Shown here: in pieces, positions 10,461-23,462 of the stretch
How the letters are laid out: each line of letters opens with the position of its first letter
How positions within the stretch are numbered: position 1 is the first letter of the stretch
From: Owenia fusiformis
Lineage: Eukaryota > Annelida > Polychaeta > Sabellida > Oweniidae
Length of the DNA stretch: 64,000 nucleotides
Reading direction: 5' to 3'
Assembly (NCBI GenBank): GCA_903813345.2
Contig: CAIIXF020000002.1
Span: forward strand, 15,320,467 to 15,384,466
Translations under genes and position numbers: made by a program
The notes under the pieces: generated by a model
The model's database searches: none
The model's input: the letters and a program-made list of their open reading frames with translations, nothing else
What the model was told of the DNA's origin: nothing

Positions 10461-13400
10461 TATTGTATTGTATTGTATTGTATAGTTTTGTATTGTTTTG
10501 TTTTGTATTGTATCGTATTTCGTTGACCAGTACTTACTCAGTAATGATTCAATTTTAAAGTTGACTTCAAGTACTACTCCAGATCTAAATTTTGAAGGTC
10601 TGAAGTCTTGTGTTCATTTTAGCTTCAGTTGTAGATTGAAGGGTCTTTTCTTTTGGGTTTTCATGTTAAAATTGTGGGCTTAGTTTCGGGGTTTCTTTCT
10701 TTTTAATTGAACCATCGCTGATCTTTTCCTTAAATGTACTTTCAGGTGCAGTCCTCTTGCCTTGGAGAGAACAGAAAGAACCACAAAGGGAAAACCACAG
10801 AGAATCTACAATTTGTGCTACCTACCTGCAGCATTTGTGATCTACATACCTCTTGCCTTGGAGAGAACAAAAAGAAACACAGAAGGAAAACCACAGAGAA
10901 TCTGCAATTTGTGCTACCTATCTGCAGCATTTATATCTACATACCATCTTGTTAAAGGTACTGTAACACATAATCAGTTCTATCATTTGATGATTTTCTC
11001 TCTGGTTCAGTACGGTTATTCCACAACGACACATTTTTCAATTGTTGGGATTCTAATCCCATTGTTGGCACATGTATGTTTGGCAAACATTTTTTCTAAG
11101 AAATACACTAAAAGAGGACTGCCTTGATTTCACTTAATGTACAGATGTACCATGAAGCCATGTTTCATTATTTTCACATGTGGTCTGTGTTCTTAAAGAA
11201 TATACATATGCTCAACTATTCCATTCTTCCTACAGAGTTACATCTGCCCAAGCAGTTAGTTGACTTGATGATATAAATCTTGAGCCAGGAGGGGTATAAG
11301 GCTATGACAGATTTACTAGAGTCAATGAAAGGAATGTCTTTGCATTCCCTCCTCCGCTTGTATTGGAAGTGACTCGACCAAGTTGCATCCTTGTATTTTT
11401 CATTTTCTTATCTTGTATCTTTCAGGTACAACTATGAGAGAGATGCAGCAAACACACCAAGTTAGGGCGACAGCTGGATCAGTCTTTCGACAACTTTGAG
11501 CCATCAGGTCCGGTCCACGTAAACAGTATCATGGGCGAGAGGTGTTCGTGTTCCTGTCACCAAGGCACCAAAGTAAGTACATTTTTTTTTCTATTCAATT
11601 ATTACAACAGGTTAGTTCCTCTGTTTTCAGGTTCCCTTTCAGCTTGGAGATGAGGAGCCCGATGACCAACGACACAACCGAGACAACAGCTGCGTTCCTG
11701 CGTTCCTGCTACCTAAGTTAAGTATTCCTTCCTGGTTTTGCATAGGGATGGGGGGCGCCTCCCAGTTTGATATTTACTTGTGGACTTTTGTTGGCCGACC
11801 CATATTTTTGGTGGAGAAACTTGGACTCTAAGGTAAAGTGGGAGGGGGTGGTTGGGTTTCCGGGGGGATAGAGTTCATGTTTCAAAATCAAAAATATGGA
11901 AGTCTACTGGTTTATATCAAATTGGGAGAAATAAATTTTATCTTTTGTAATATTCTGTAAATTTTTAGTAGTGTAGTGTAAAGTATAGTGTAAAGTTTTA
12001 TTTAAAGTTTTTATGTAAAGTTTTATGTAAAATAACAACTACTACAACATGTTTTATCTATTTGTAGCACAGATGGTGAAGTCCCTGCGAAAAGACGGTC
12101 CTGTTGGAATCACATTTTTCCACGAGGGGACTAGGTCAAGTTTCCAGGACTTACAGTAGATGTCGCATTTTGACCAGTTTTATCTCTTGCAATCAGTTGC
12201 ATCCCATTAGAAGGGGGGGGGGGAACTCCCAGTACTATTCCAGTTTTCCTGCGGAATGACAGTCCTGTTGAAATCACATTTGTCTCCATTAGGGGACTAG
12301 GTTGAGTTTCAAGGACCTACCGTACATGTCGCTCTGACCAGTTTTTATCTCTTGCAATCAATTGCATCTCATTAGCAGGGGGGGACTCCCAGTACTCTTC
12401 CAGTTTTCCTGCGGAAAGACAGTCCTGTTGAAATCACATTTGTCTCCATTAGGGGACTAGGTTGAGTTTCAAGGACTTACCGTAGATGTCGCTTTTGACC
12501 AGTTTTCATCTCTTGCAATCAGTTGCATCCCATTAGCAGGGGGGGGGGAACTCCCAGTACTATTCCAGTTTTCGTGCGGAAGGACGGTCCTGTTGAAATC
12601 ACATTTGTCTCCATTAGGGGACTAGGTTGAGTTTCAAGGACCTACCGTACATGTCGCTCTGACCAGTTTTTATCTCTTGCAATGAATTGCATCCCATTAG
12701 CAGGGGGGGGGGGACTCCCAGTACTCTTCCAGTTTTCCTGCGGAAAGACATTCCTGTTGAAATCACATTTGTCTCAATTAGGGGACTAGGTTGAGTTTTA
12801 AGGACTTACCGTAGATGTCGCTTTTGACCAGTTTTCATCTCTTGCAATCAGTTGCATCCCATTAGCAGGGGGGGGGGGAACTCCCAGTACTATTCCAGTT
12901 TTTGTGCGGAAGGACGGTCCTGTTGAAATCACATTTGTCTCCATTAGGGGACTAGGTTGAGTTTCAAGGACCTACCGTACATGTCGCTCTGACCAGTTTT
13001 TATCTCTTGCAATCAATTGCATCCCATTAGCAGGGGGGACTCCCAGTACTCTTCCAGTTTTCCTGTGGAAAGACAGTCCTGTTGAAATCACATTTGTCTC
13101 CATTAGGGGACTAGGTTGAGTTTCAAGGACTTACTGTACATTTCGCTTTTGACCAGTTTTTATCTCTTGCAATCAGTTGCATCCCATTAGCATTGTGGGG
13201 GGGGGGGCTGCTCCCAGTACTATTCTAGTTTTTTTGGGGGAAGTCAAACAACCAGACAACCAACCAGACAACCAACCAGACAACCAACCAGACAACCAAC
13301 CAGACAACCAACCAGACAACCAACCAACCAACTTACCGAACATCCAACCGACCAACCAATGACCCAATAGGCTTAATCTATTAACTAACTTACTTACTAA

Positions 13401-13587
13401 CCAACCAACTAACCAACCAGACAACCACCAGACCACCCAATAGGTTAAAACTAATCAACCAACTAACTAATTAATCAACAAACTAATCAACACTCCATCC
13501 AACGAACCAAACAACCAATGAACCAGACAAGCAACGAACCAGACATGCAACGAACCAGAAGACCAAGATCATGGATCTAGTGCTTAG
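10461..13587 (+). repeat. Array unit 3
   Basis: Complete unit with six monomers after the founder (12086-13240). A short deletion near 10995 changes TGATTTTGCTCTC to TGATTTTCTCTC. The AACC tract is expanded to six CAGACAACCAAC repeats at 13253-13325. Confidence 0.9.
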
Positions 13588-16500
13588 TATTGTATTGTAT
13601 AGTTTTGTATTGTTTTGTTTTGTATTGTATTGTATTTCGTTGACCAGTACTTACTCAGTAATGATTCAATTTTAAAGTTGACTTCAAGTACTACTCCAGA
13701 TCTAAATTTTGAAGGTCTGAAGTCTTGTGTTCATTTTAGCTACAGTTGTAGATTGAAGGGTCTTTTCTTTTGGGTTTTCATGTTAAAATTGTGGGCTTAG
13801 TTTCGGGGTTTCTTTCTTTTTAATTGAACCATCGCTGATCTTTTCCTTAAATGTACTTTCAGGTGCAGTCCTCTTGCCTTGGAGAGAACAGAAAGAACCA
13901 CAAAGGCAAAACCACAGAGAATCTACAATTTGTGCTACCTACCTGCAGCATTTGTGATCTACATACCTCTTGCCTTGGAGAGAACAAAAAGAAACACAGA
14001 AGGAAAACCACAGAGAATCTGCAATTTGTGCTACCTATCTGCAGCATTTATATCTACATACCATCTTGTTAAAGGTACTGTAACACATAATCAGTTCTAT
14101 CATTTGATGATTTTGCTCTCTGGTTCAGTACGGTTATTCCACAGCGACACATTTTTCAATTGTTGGGATTCTAATCCCATTGTTGGGATTCTAATCCCAT
14201 TGTTGGCACATGTATGTTTGGCAAACATTTTTTTTAAGAAATACACTTAAAGAGGACTGCCTTGATTTCACTTAATGTACAGATGTACCATGAAGCCATG
14301 TTTCATTATTTTCACATGTGGTCTGTGTTCTTAAAGAATATACATATGCTCAACTATTCCATTCTTCCTACAGAGTTACATCTGCCCAAGCAGTTAGTTG
14401 ACTTGATGATATAAATCTTGAGCCAGGAGGGGTATAAGGCTATGACAGATTTACTAGAGTCAATGAAAGGAATGTCTTTGCATTCCCTCCTCCGCTTGTA
14501 TTGGAAGTGACTCGACCAAGTTGCATCCTTGTATTTTTCATTTTCTTATCTTGTATCTTTCAGGTACAACTATGAGAGAGATGCAGCAAACACACCAAGT
14601 TAGGGCGACAGCTGGATCAGTCTTTCGACAACTTTGAGCCATCAGGTCCGGTCCACGTAAACAGTATCATGGGCGAGAGGTGTTCGTGTTCCTGTCACCA
14701 AAGCACCAAAGTAAGTACATTTTTTTTTCTATTCAATTATTACAACAGCTTAGTTCCTCTGTTTTCAGGTTCCCTTTCAGCTTGGAGATGAGGAGCCCGA
14801 TGACCAACGACACAACTGAGACAACAGCTGCGTTCCTGCGTTCCTGCTACCTAAGTTAAGTATTCCTTCCTGGTTTTGCATAGGGATGGGGGGCGCCTCC
14901 CAGTTTGATATTTACTTGTGGACTTTTGTTGGCCGACCCATATTTTTGGTGGAGAAACTTGGACTCTAAGGTAAAGTGGGAGGGGGGTGGTTGGGTTTCC
15001 GGGGGGATAGAGTTCATGTTTCAAAATCAAAAATATGGAAGTCTACTGGTTTATATCAAATTGGGAGAAATAAATTTTATCTTTTGTAATATTCTGTAAA
15101 TTTTTAGTAGTGTAGTGTAAAGTATAGTGTAAAGTTTTATTTAAAGTTTTTATGTAAAGTTTTATGTAAAATAACAACTACTACAACATGTTTTATCTAT
15201 TTGTAGCACAGATGGTGAAGTCCCTGCGAAAAGACGGTCCTGTTGGAATCACATTTTTCCACGAGGGGACTAGGTCAAGTTTCCAGGACTTACAGTAGAT
15301 GTCGCATTTTGACCAGTTTTATCTCTTGCAATCAGTTGCATCCCATTAGAAGGGGGGGGGGGGAACTCCCAGTACTATTCCAGTTTTCCTGCGGAATGAC
15401 AGTCCTGTTGAAATCACATTTGTCTCCATTAGGGGACTAGGTTGAGTTTCAAGGACCTACCGTACATGTCGCTCTGACCAGTTTTTATCTCTTGCAATCA
15501 ATTGCATCTCATTAGCAGGGGGGGACTCCCAGTACTCTTCCAGTTTTCCTGCGGAAAGACAGTCCTGTTGAAATCACATTTGTCTCCATTAGGGGACTAG
15601 GTTGAGTTTCAAGGACTTACCGTAGATGTCGCTTTTGACCAGTTTTCATCTCTTGCAATCAGTTGCATCCCATTAGCAGGGGGGGGGAACTCCCAGTACT
15701 ATTCCAGTTTTCGTGCGGAAGGACGGTCCTGTTGAAATCACATTTGTCTCCATTAGGGGACTAGGTTGAGTTTCAAGGACCTACCGTACATGTCGCTCTG
15801 ACCAGTTTTTATCTCTTGCAATCAATTGCATCCCATTAGCAGGGGGGGGGGACTCCCAGTACTCTTCCAGTTTTCCTGCGGAAAGACAATCCTGTTGAAA
15901 TCACATTTGTCTCCATTAGGGGACTAGGTTGAGTTTTAAGGACTTACCGTAGATGTCGCTTTTGACCAGTTTTCATCTCTTGCAATCAGTTGCATCCCAT
16001 TAGCAGGGGGGGGGAAACTCCCAGTACTATTCCAGTTTTTGTTCGGAAGGACGGTCCTGTTGAAATCACATTTGTCTCCATTAGGGGACTAGGTTGAGTT
16101 TCAAGGACCTACCATACATGTCGCTCTGACCAGTTTTTATCTCTTGCAATCAATTGCATCCCATTAGCAGGGGGGGACTCCCAGTACTCTTCCAGTTTTC
16201 CTGCAGAAAGAGAGTCCTGTTGAAATCACATTTGTCTCCATTAGGGGACTAGGTTGAGTTTCAAGGACTTACAGTAGATGTCGCATTTTGACCAGTATTA
16301 TCTCTTGCAATCAGTTGCATCCCATTAGCAGGGGGGGGGGGAACTCCCAGTAGTTTTTCAGTTTTCCGGCAGAAAGACAGTCCTGTTGAAATCACATTTG
16401 TCTCCTTTAGGGGACTAGGTTGAGTTTCAAGGACTTACTGTAGATTTCGCTTTTGACCAGTTTTTATCTCTTGCAATCAGTTGCATCCCATTAGCATTGT

Positions 16501-16870
16501 GGGGGGGGGGCTGCTCCCAGTACTATTCTAGTTTTTTTTGGGGAAGTCAAACAACCAGACAACCAACCAGACAACCAACCAACCAACTTACCGAACATCC
16601 AACCGACCAACCAACTTACCGAACATCCAACCGACCAACCAATTACCCAATAGGCTTAATCTATTAACTAACTTACTTACTAACCAACCAACTAACCAAC
16701 CAGACAACCACCAGACCACCCAATAGGTTAAAACTAATCAACCAACTAACTAATTAATCAACAAACTAATCAACACTCCATCCAACGAACCAAACAACCA
16801 ACGAACCAGACAAGCAACGAACCAGACAAGCAACGAACCAGATGACCAAGATCATGGATCTAGTGCTTAG
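13588..16870 (+). repeat. Array unit 4
   Basis: Complete unit with seven monomers after the founder (15225-16543). It carries two tandem copies of a 20-bp palindromic segment (TTGGGATTCTAATCCCATTG, around 14161-14202) and the linked variant CACAGCGAC for CACAACGAC. Confidence 0.9.
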
Positions 16871-19800
16871 TATTGTATTGTATTGTATTGTATTGTATTG
16901 TATTGTATAGTATTGTATTGTATTGTATTGTATTTTATAGTTTTGTATTGTTTTGTTGTGTATTGTATTGTATTTCGTTGACCAGTACTTACTCAGTAAT
17001 GATTCAATTTTAAAGTTGACTTCAAGTACTACTCCAGATCTAAATTTTGAAGGTCTGAAGTCTTGTGTTCATTTTAGCTACAGTTGTAGATTGAAGGGTC
17101 TTTTCTTTTGGGTTTTCATGTTAAAATTGTGGGCTTAGTTTCGGGGTTTCTTTCTTTTTAATTGAACCATCGCTGATCTTTTCCTTAAATGTACTTTCAG
17201 GTGCAGTCCTCTTGCCTTGGAGAGAACAGAAAGAACCACAAAGGGAAAACCACAGAGAATCTACAATTTGTGCTACCTACCTGCAGCATTTGTGATCTAC
17301 ATACCTCTTGCCTTGGAGAGAACAAAAAGAAACACAGAAGGAAAACCACAGAGAATCTGCAATTTGTGCTACCTATCTGCAGCATTTATATCTACATACC
17401 ATCTTGTTAAAGGTACTGTAGCACATAATCAGTTCTATCATTTGATGATTTTGCTCTCTGGTTCAGTACGGTTATTCCACAACGACACATTTTTCAATTG
17501 TTGGGATTCTAATCCCATTGTTGGCACATGTATGTTTGGCAAACATTTTTTCTAAGAAATACACTAAAAGAGGACTGCCTTGATTTCACTTAATGTACAG
17601 ATGTACCATGAAGCCATGTTTCATTATTTTCACATGTGGTCTGTGTTCTTAAAGAATATACATATGCTCAACTATTCCATTCTTCCTACAGAGTTACATC
17701 TGCCCAAGCAGTTAGTTGACTTGATGATATAAATCTTGAGCCAGGAGGGGTATAAGGCTATGACAGATTTACTAGAGTCAATGAAAGGAATGTCTTTGCA
17801 TTCCCTCCTCCGCTTGTATTGGAAGTGACTCGACCAAGTTGCATCCTTGTATTTTTCATTTTCTTATCTTGTATCTTTCAGGTACAACTATGAGAGAGAT
17901 GCAGCAAACACACCAAGTTAGGGCGACAGCTGGATCAGTCTTTCGACAACTTTGAGCCATCAGGTCCGGTCCACGTAAACAGTATCATGGGCGAGAGGTG
18001 TTCGTGTTCCTGTCACCAAAGCACCAAAGTAAGTACATTTTTTTTCTATTCAATTATTACAACAGCTTAGTTCCTCTGTTTTCAGGTTCCCTTTCAGCTT
18101 GGAGATGAGGAGCCCGATGACCAACGACACAACTGAGACAACAGCTGCGTTCCTGCGTTCCTGCGTTCCTACGTTCCTACTACCTAAGTTAAGTATTCCT
18201 TCCTGGTTTTGCATAGGGATGGGGGGCGCCTCCCAGTTTGATATTTACTTGTGGACTTTTGTTGGCCGACCTATATTTTTGGTGGAGAAACTTGGACTCT
18301 AAGGTAAAGTGGGAGGGGGGTGGTTGGGTTTCTGGGGGGATAGAGTTCATGTTTCAAAATCTAAAATATGGAAGTCTACTGGTTTATATCAAATGGGGAG
18401 AAATAAATTTTATCTTTTGTAATATTCTGTAAATTTTTAGTAGTGTAGTGTAAAGTATAGTGTAAAGTTTTATTTAAAGTTTTTATGTAAAGTTTTATGT
18501 AAAATAACAACTACTACAACATGTTTTATCTATTTGTAGCACAGATGGTGAAGTCCCTGCGAAAAGACGGTCCTGTTGGAATCACATTTTTCCACGAGGG
18601 GACTAGGTCAAGTTTCCAGGACTTACAGTAGATGTCGCATTTTGACCAGTTTTATCTCTTGCAATCAGTTGCATCCCATTAGAAGGGGGGGGGACTCCCA
18701 GTACTATTCCAGTTTTCCTGCGGAATGACAGTCCTGTTGAAATCACATTTGTCTCCATTAGGGGACTAGGTTGAGTTTCTAGGACCTACCGTACATGTCG
18801 CTCTGACCAGTTTTTATCTCTTGCAATCAATTGCATCTCATTAGCAGGGGGGACTCCCAGTACTCTTCCAGTTTTCCTGCGGAAAGACAGTCCTGTTGAA
18901 ATCACATTTGTCTCCATTAGGGGACTAGGTTGAGTTTCAAGGACTTACCGTAGATGTCGCTTTTGACCAGTTTTCATCTCTTGCAATCAGTTGCATCCCA
19001 TTAGCAGGGGGGGGGAACTCCCAGTACTATTCCAGTTTTCGTGCGGAAGGACGGTCATGTTGAAATCACATTTGTCTCCATTAGGGGACTAGGTTGAGTT
19101 TCAAGGACCTACCGTACATGTCGCTCTGACCAGTTTTTATCTCTTGCAATCAATTGCATCCCATTAGCAGGGGGGGGGGACTCCCAGTACTCTTCCAGTT
19201 TTCCTGCGGAAAGACAGTCCTGTTGAAATCACATTTGTCTCCATTAGGGGACTAGGTTGAGTTTTAAGGACTTACCGTAGATGTCGCTTTTGACCAGTTT
19301 TCATCTCTTGCAATCAGTTGCATCCCATTAGCAGGGGGGGGGAAACTCCCAGTACTATTCCAGTTTTTGTGCGGAAGGACGGTCCTGTTGAAATCACATT
19401 TGTCTCCATTAGGGGACTAGGTTGAGTTTCAAGGACCTACCATACATGTCGCTCTGACCAGTTTTTATCTCTTGCAATCAATTGCATCCCATTAGCAGGG
19501 GGGGACTCCCAGTACTCTTCCAGTTTTCCTGCGGAAAGAGAGTCCTGTTGAAATCACATTTGTCTCCATTAGGGGACTAGGTTGAGTTTCAAGTACTTAC
19601 AGTAGATGTCGCATTTTGACCAGTATTATCTCTTGCAATCAGTTGCATCCCATTAGCAGGGGGGGGGAACTCCCAGTAGTTTTTCAGTTTTCCGGCAGAA
19701 AGACAGTCCTGTTGAAATCACATTTGTCTCCATTAGGGGACTTGGTTGAGTTTCAAGGACTTACTGTAGATTTCGCTTTTGACCAGTTTTTATCTCTTGC

Positions 19801-20152
19801 AATCAGTTGCATCCCATTAGCATTGTGGGGGGGGGCTGCTCCCAGTACTATTCTAGGGTTTTTTCGGGGAAGTCAAACAACCAGACAACCAACCAGACAA
19901 CCAACCAACCAACTTACCGAACATCCAACCGACCAACCAATTACCCAATAGGCTTAATCTATTAACTAACTTACTTACTAACCAACCAACTAACCAACCA
20001 GACAACCACCAGACCACCCAATAGGTTAAAACTAATCAACCAACTAACTAATTAATCAACAAACTAATCAACACTCCATCCAAAGAACCTAACAACCAAC
20101 GAACCAGACAAGCAACGAACCAGATGACCAAGATCATGGATCTAGTGCTTAG
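16871..20152 (+). repeat. Array unit 5
   Basis: Complete unit with seven monomers after the founder (18559-19869). It has a single copy of the 20-bp palindrome and CACAACGAC, unlike its neighbours 4 and 6. Block C is lengthened by extra GCGTTCCT-type repeats. It shares TTGTTGTGTATTG with units 6 and 7. Confidence 0.9.
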
Positions 20153-23100
20153 TATTGTATTGTATTGTATTGTATTGTATAGTATTGTATTGTATTGTAT
20201 TGTATTGTATAGTTTTGTATTGTTTTGTTGTGTATTGTATTGTATTTCGTTGACCAGTACTTACTCAGTAATGATTCAATTTTAAAGCTGACTTCAAGTA
20301 CTACTCCAGATCTAAATTTTGAAGGTCTGAAGTCTTGTGTTCATTTTAGCTACAGTTGTAGATTGAAGGGTCTTTTCTTTTGGGTTTTCATGTTAAAATT
20401 GTGGGCTTAGTTTCGGGGTTCCTTTCTTTTTAATTGAACCATCGCTGATCTTTTCCTTAAATGTACTTTCAGGTGCAGTCCTCTTGCCTTGGAGAGAACA
20501 GAAAGAACCACAAAGGGAAAACCACAGAGAATCTACAATTTGTGCTACCTACCTGCAGCATTTTTGATCTACATACCTCTTGCCTTGGAGAGAACAAAAA
20601 GAAACACAGAAGGAAAACCACAGAGAATCTGCAATTTGTGCTACCTATCTGCAGCATTTATATCTACATACCATCTTGTTAAAGGTACTGTAACACATAA
20701 TCAGTTCTATCATTTGATGATTTTGCTCTCTGGTTCAGTACGGTTATTCCACAGCGACACATTTTTCAATTGTTGGGATTCTAATCCCATTGTTGGGATT
20801 CTAATCCCATTGTTGGGATTCTAATCCCATTGTTGGCACATGTATGTTTGGCAAACATTTTTTCTAAGAAATACACTAAAAGAGGACTGCCTTGATTTCA
20901 CTTAATGTACAGATGTACCATGAAGCCATGTTTCATTATTTTCACATGTGGTCTGTGTTCTTAAAGAATATACATATGCTCAACTATTCCATTCTTCCTA
21001 CAGAGTTACATCTGCCCAAGCAGTTAGTTGACTTGATGATATAAATCTTGAGCCAGGAGGGGTATAAGGCTATGACAGATTTACTAGAGTCAATGAAAGG
21101 AATGTCTTTGCATTCCCTCCTCCGCTTGTATTGGAAGTGACTCGACCAAGTTGCATCCTTGTATTTTTCATTTTCTTATCTTGTATCTTTCAGGTACAAC
21201 TATGAGAGAGATGCAGCAAACACACCAAGTTAGGGCGACAGCTGGATCAGTCTTTCGACAACTTTGAGCCATCAGGTCCGGTCCACGTAAACAGTATCAT
21301 GGGCGAGAGGTGTTCGTGTTCCTGTCACCAAAGCACCAAAGTAAGTACATTTTTTTTCTATTCAATTATTACAACAGCTTAGTTCCTCTGTTTTCAGGTT
21401 CCCTTTCAGCTTGGAGATGAGGAGCCCGATGACCAACGACACAACTGAGACAACAGCTGCGTTCCTGCGTTCCTACTACCTAAGTTAAGTATTCCTTCCT
21501 GGTTTTGCATAGGGATGGGGGGCGCCTCCCAGTTTGATATTTACTTGTGGACTTTTGTTGGCCGACCCATATTTTTGGTGGAGAAACTTGGACTCTAAGG
21601 TAAAGTGGGAGGGGGGTGGTTGGGTTTCTGGGGGGATAGAGTTCATGTTTCAAAATCTAAAATATGGAAGTCTACTGGTTTATATCAAATTGGGAGAAAT
21701 AAATTTTATCTTTTGTAATATTCTGTAAATTTTTAGTAGTGTAGTGTAAAGTATAGTGTAAAGTTTTATTTAAAGTTTTTATGTAAAGTTTTATGTAAAA
21801 TAACAACTACTACAACATGTTTTATCTATTTGTAGCACAGATGGTGAAGTCCCTGCGAAAAGACGGTCCTGTTGGAATCACATTTTTCCACGAGGGGACT
21901 AGGTCAAGTTTCCAGGACTTACAGTAGATGTCGCATTTTGACCAGTTTTATCTCTTGCAATCAGTTGCATCCCATTAGAAGGGGGGGGGGGAACTCCCAG
22001 TACTATTCCAGTTTTCCTGCGGAATGACAGTCCTGTTGAAATCACATTTGTCTCCATTAGGGGACTAGGTTGAGTTTCTAGGACCTACCGTACATGTCGC
22101 TCTGACCAGTTTTTATCTCTTGCAATCAATTGCATCTCATTAGCAGGGGGGGACTCCCAGTACTCTTCCAGTTTTCCTGCGGAAAGACAGTCCTGTTGAA
22201 ATCACATTTGTCTCCATTAGGGGACTAGGTTGAGTTTCAAGGACTTACCGTAGATGTAGCTTTTGACCAGTTTTCATCTCTTGCAATCAGTTGCATCCCA
22301 TTAGCAGGGGGGGGGGGGGGAACTCCCAGTACTATTCCAGTTTTCGTGCGGAAGGACGGTCCTGTTGAAATCACATTTGTCTCCATTAGGGGACTAGGTT
22401 GAGTTTCAAGGACCTACCGTACATGTCGCTCTGACCAGTTTTTATCTCTTGCAATCAATTGCATCCCATTAGCAGGGGGGGGACTCCCAGTACTCTTCCA
22501 GTTTTCCTGCGGAAAGACAGTCCTGTTGAAATCACATTTGTCTCCATTAGGGGACTAGGTTGAGTTTTAAGGACTTACCGTAGATGTCGCTTTTGACCAG
22601 TTTTCATCTCTTGCAATCAGTTGCATCCCATTAGCAGGGGGGGGGGGAACTCCCAGTACTATTCCAGTTTTTGTGCGGAAGGACGGTCCTGTTGAAATCA
22701 CATTTGTCTCCATTAGGGGACTAGGTTGAGTTTCAAGGACCTACCATACATGTCGCTCTGACCAGTTTTTATCTCTTGCAATCAATTGCATCCCATTAGC
22801 AGGGGGGGACTCCCAGTACTCTTCCAGTTTTCCTGCGGAAAGAGAGTCCTGTTGAAATCACATTTGTCTCCATTAGGGGACTAGGTTGAGTTTCAAGTAC
22901 TTACAGTAGATGTCGCATTTTGACCAGTATTATCTCTTGCAATCAGTTGCATCCCATTAGCAGGGGGGGGGGAACTCCCAGTAGTTTTTCAGTTTTCCGG
23001 CAGAAAGACAGTCCTGTTGAAATCACATTTGTCTCCATTAGGGGACTAGGTTGAGTTTCAAGGACTTACTGTAGATTTCGCTTTTGACCAGTTTTTATCT

Positions 23101-23462
23101 CTTGCAATCAGTTGCATCCCATTAGCATTGTGGGGGGGGGGCTGCTCCCAGTACTATTCTAGTTTTTTTTGGGGGAAGTCAAACAACCAGACAACCAACC
23201 AACCAACTTACCGAACATCCAACCGACCAACCAATTACCCAATAGGCTTAATCTATTAACTAACTTACTTACTAACCAACCAACTAACCAACCAGACAAC
23301 CACCAGACCACCCAATAGGTTAAAACTAATCAACCAACTAACTAATTAATCAACAAACTAATCAACACTCCATCCAACGAACCAAACAACCAACGAACCA
23401 GACAAGCAACGAACCAGACAAGCAACGAACCAGATGACCAAGATCATGGATCTAGTGCTTAG
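20153..23462 (+). repeat. Array unit 6
   Basis: Complete unit with seven monomers after the founder (21854-23175). Three copies of the 20-bp palindromic segment lie at 20771-20832, with the linked CACAGCGAC variant. One minisatellite G-run near 22307 reaches about 14 G. Confidence 0.9.

Noticed and set aside
13173-13436. Minus-strand 87-codon frame with WLSGWLSG repeats
   Set aside because: It is a direct translation of the AACC/AGAC simple-repeat tract and not a protein.
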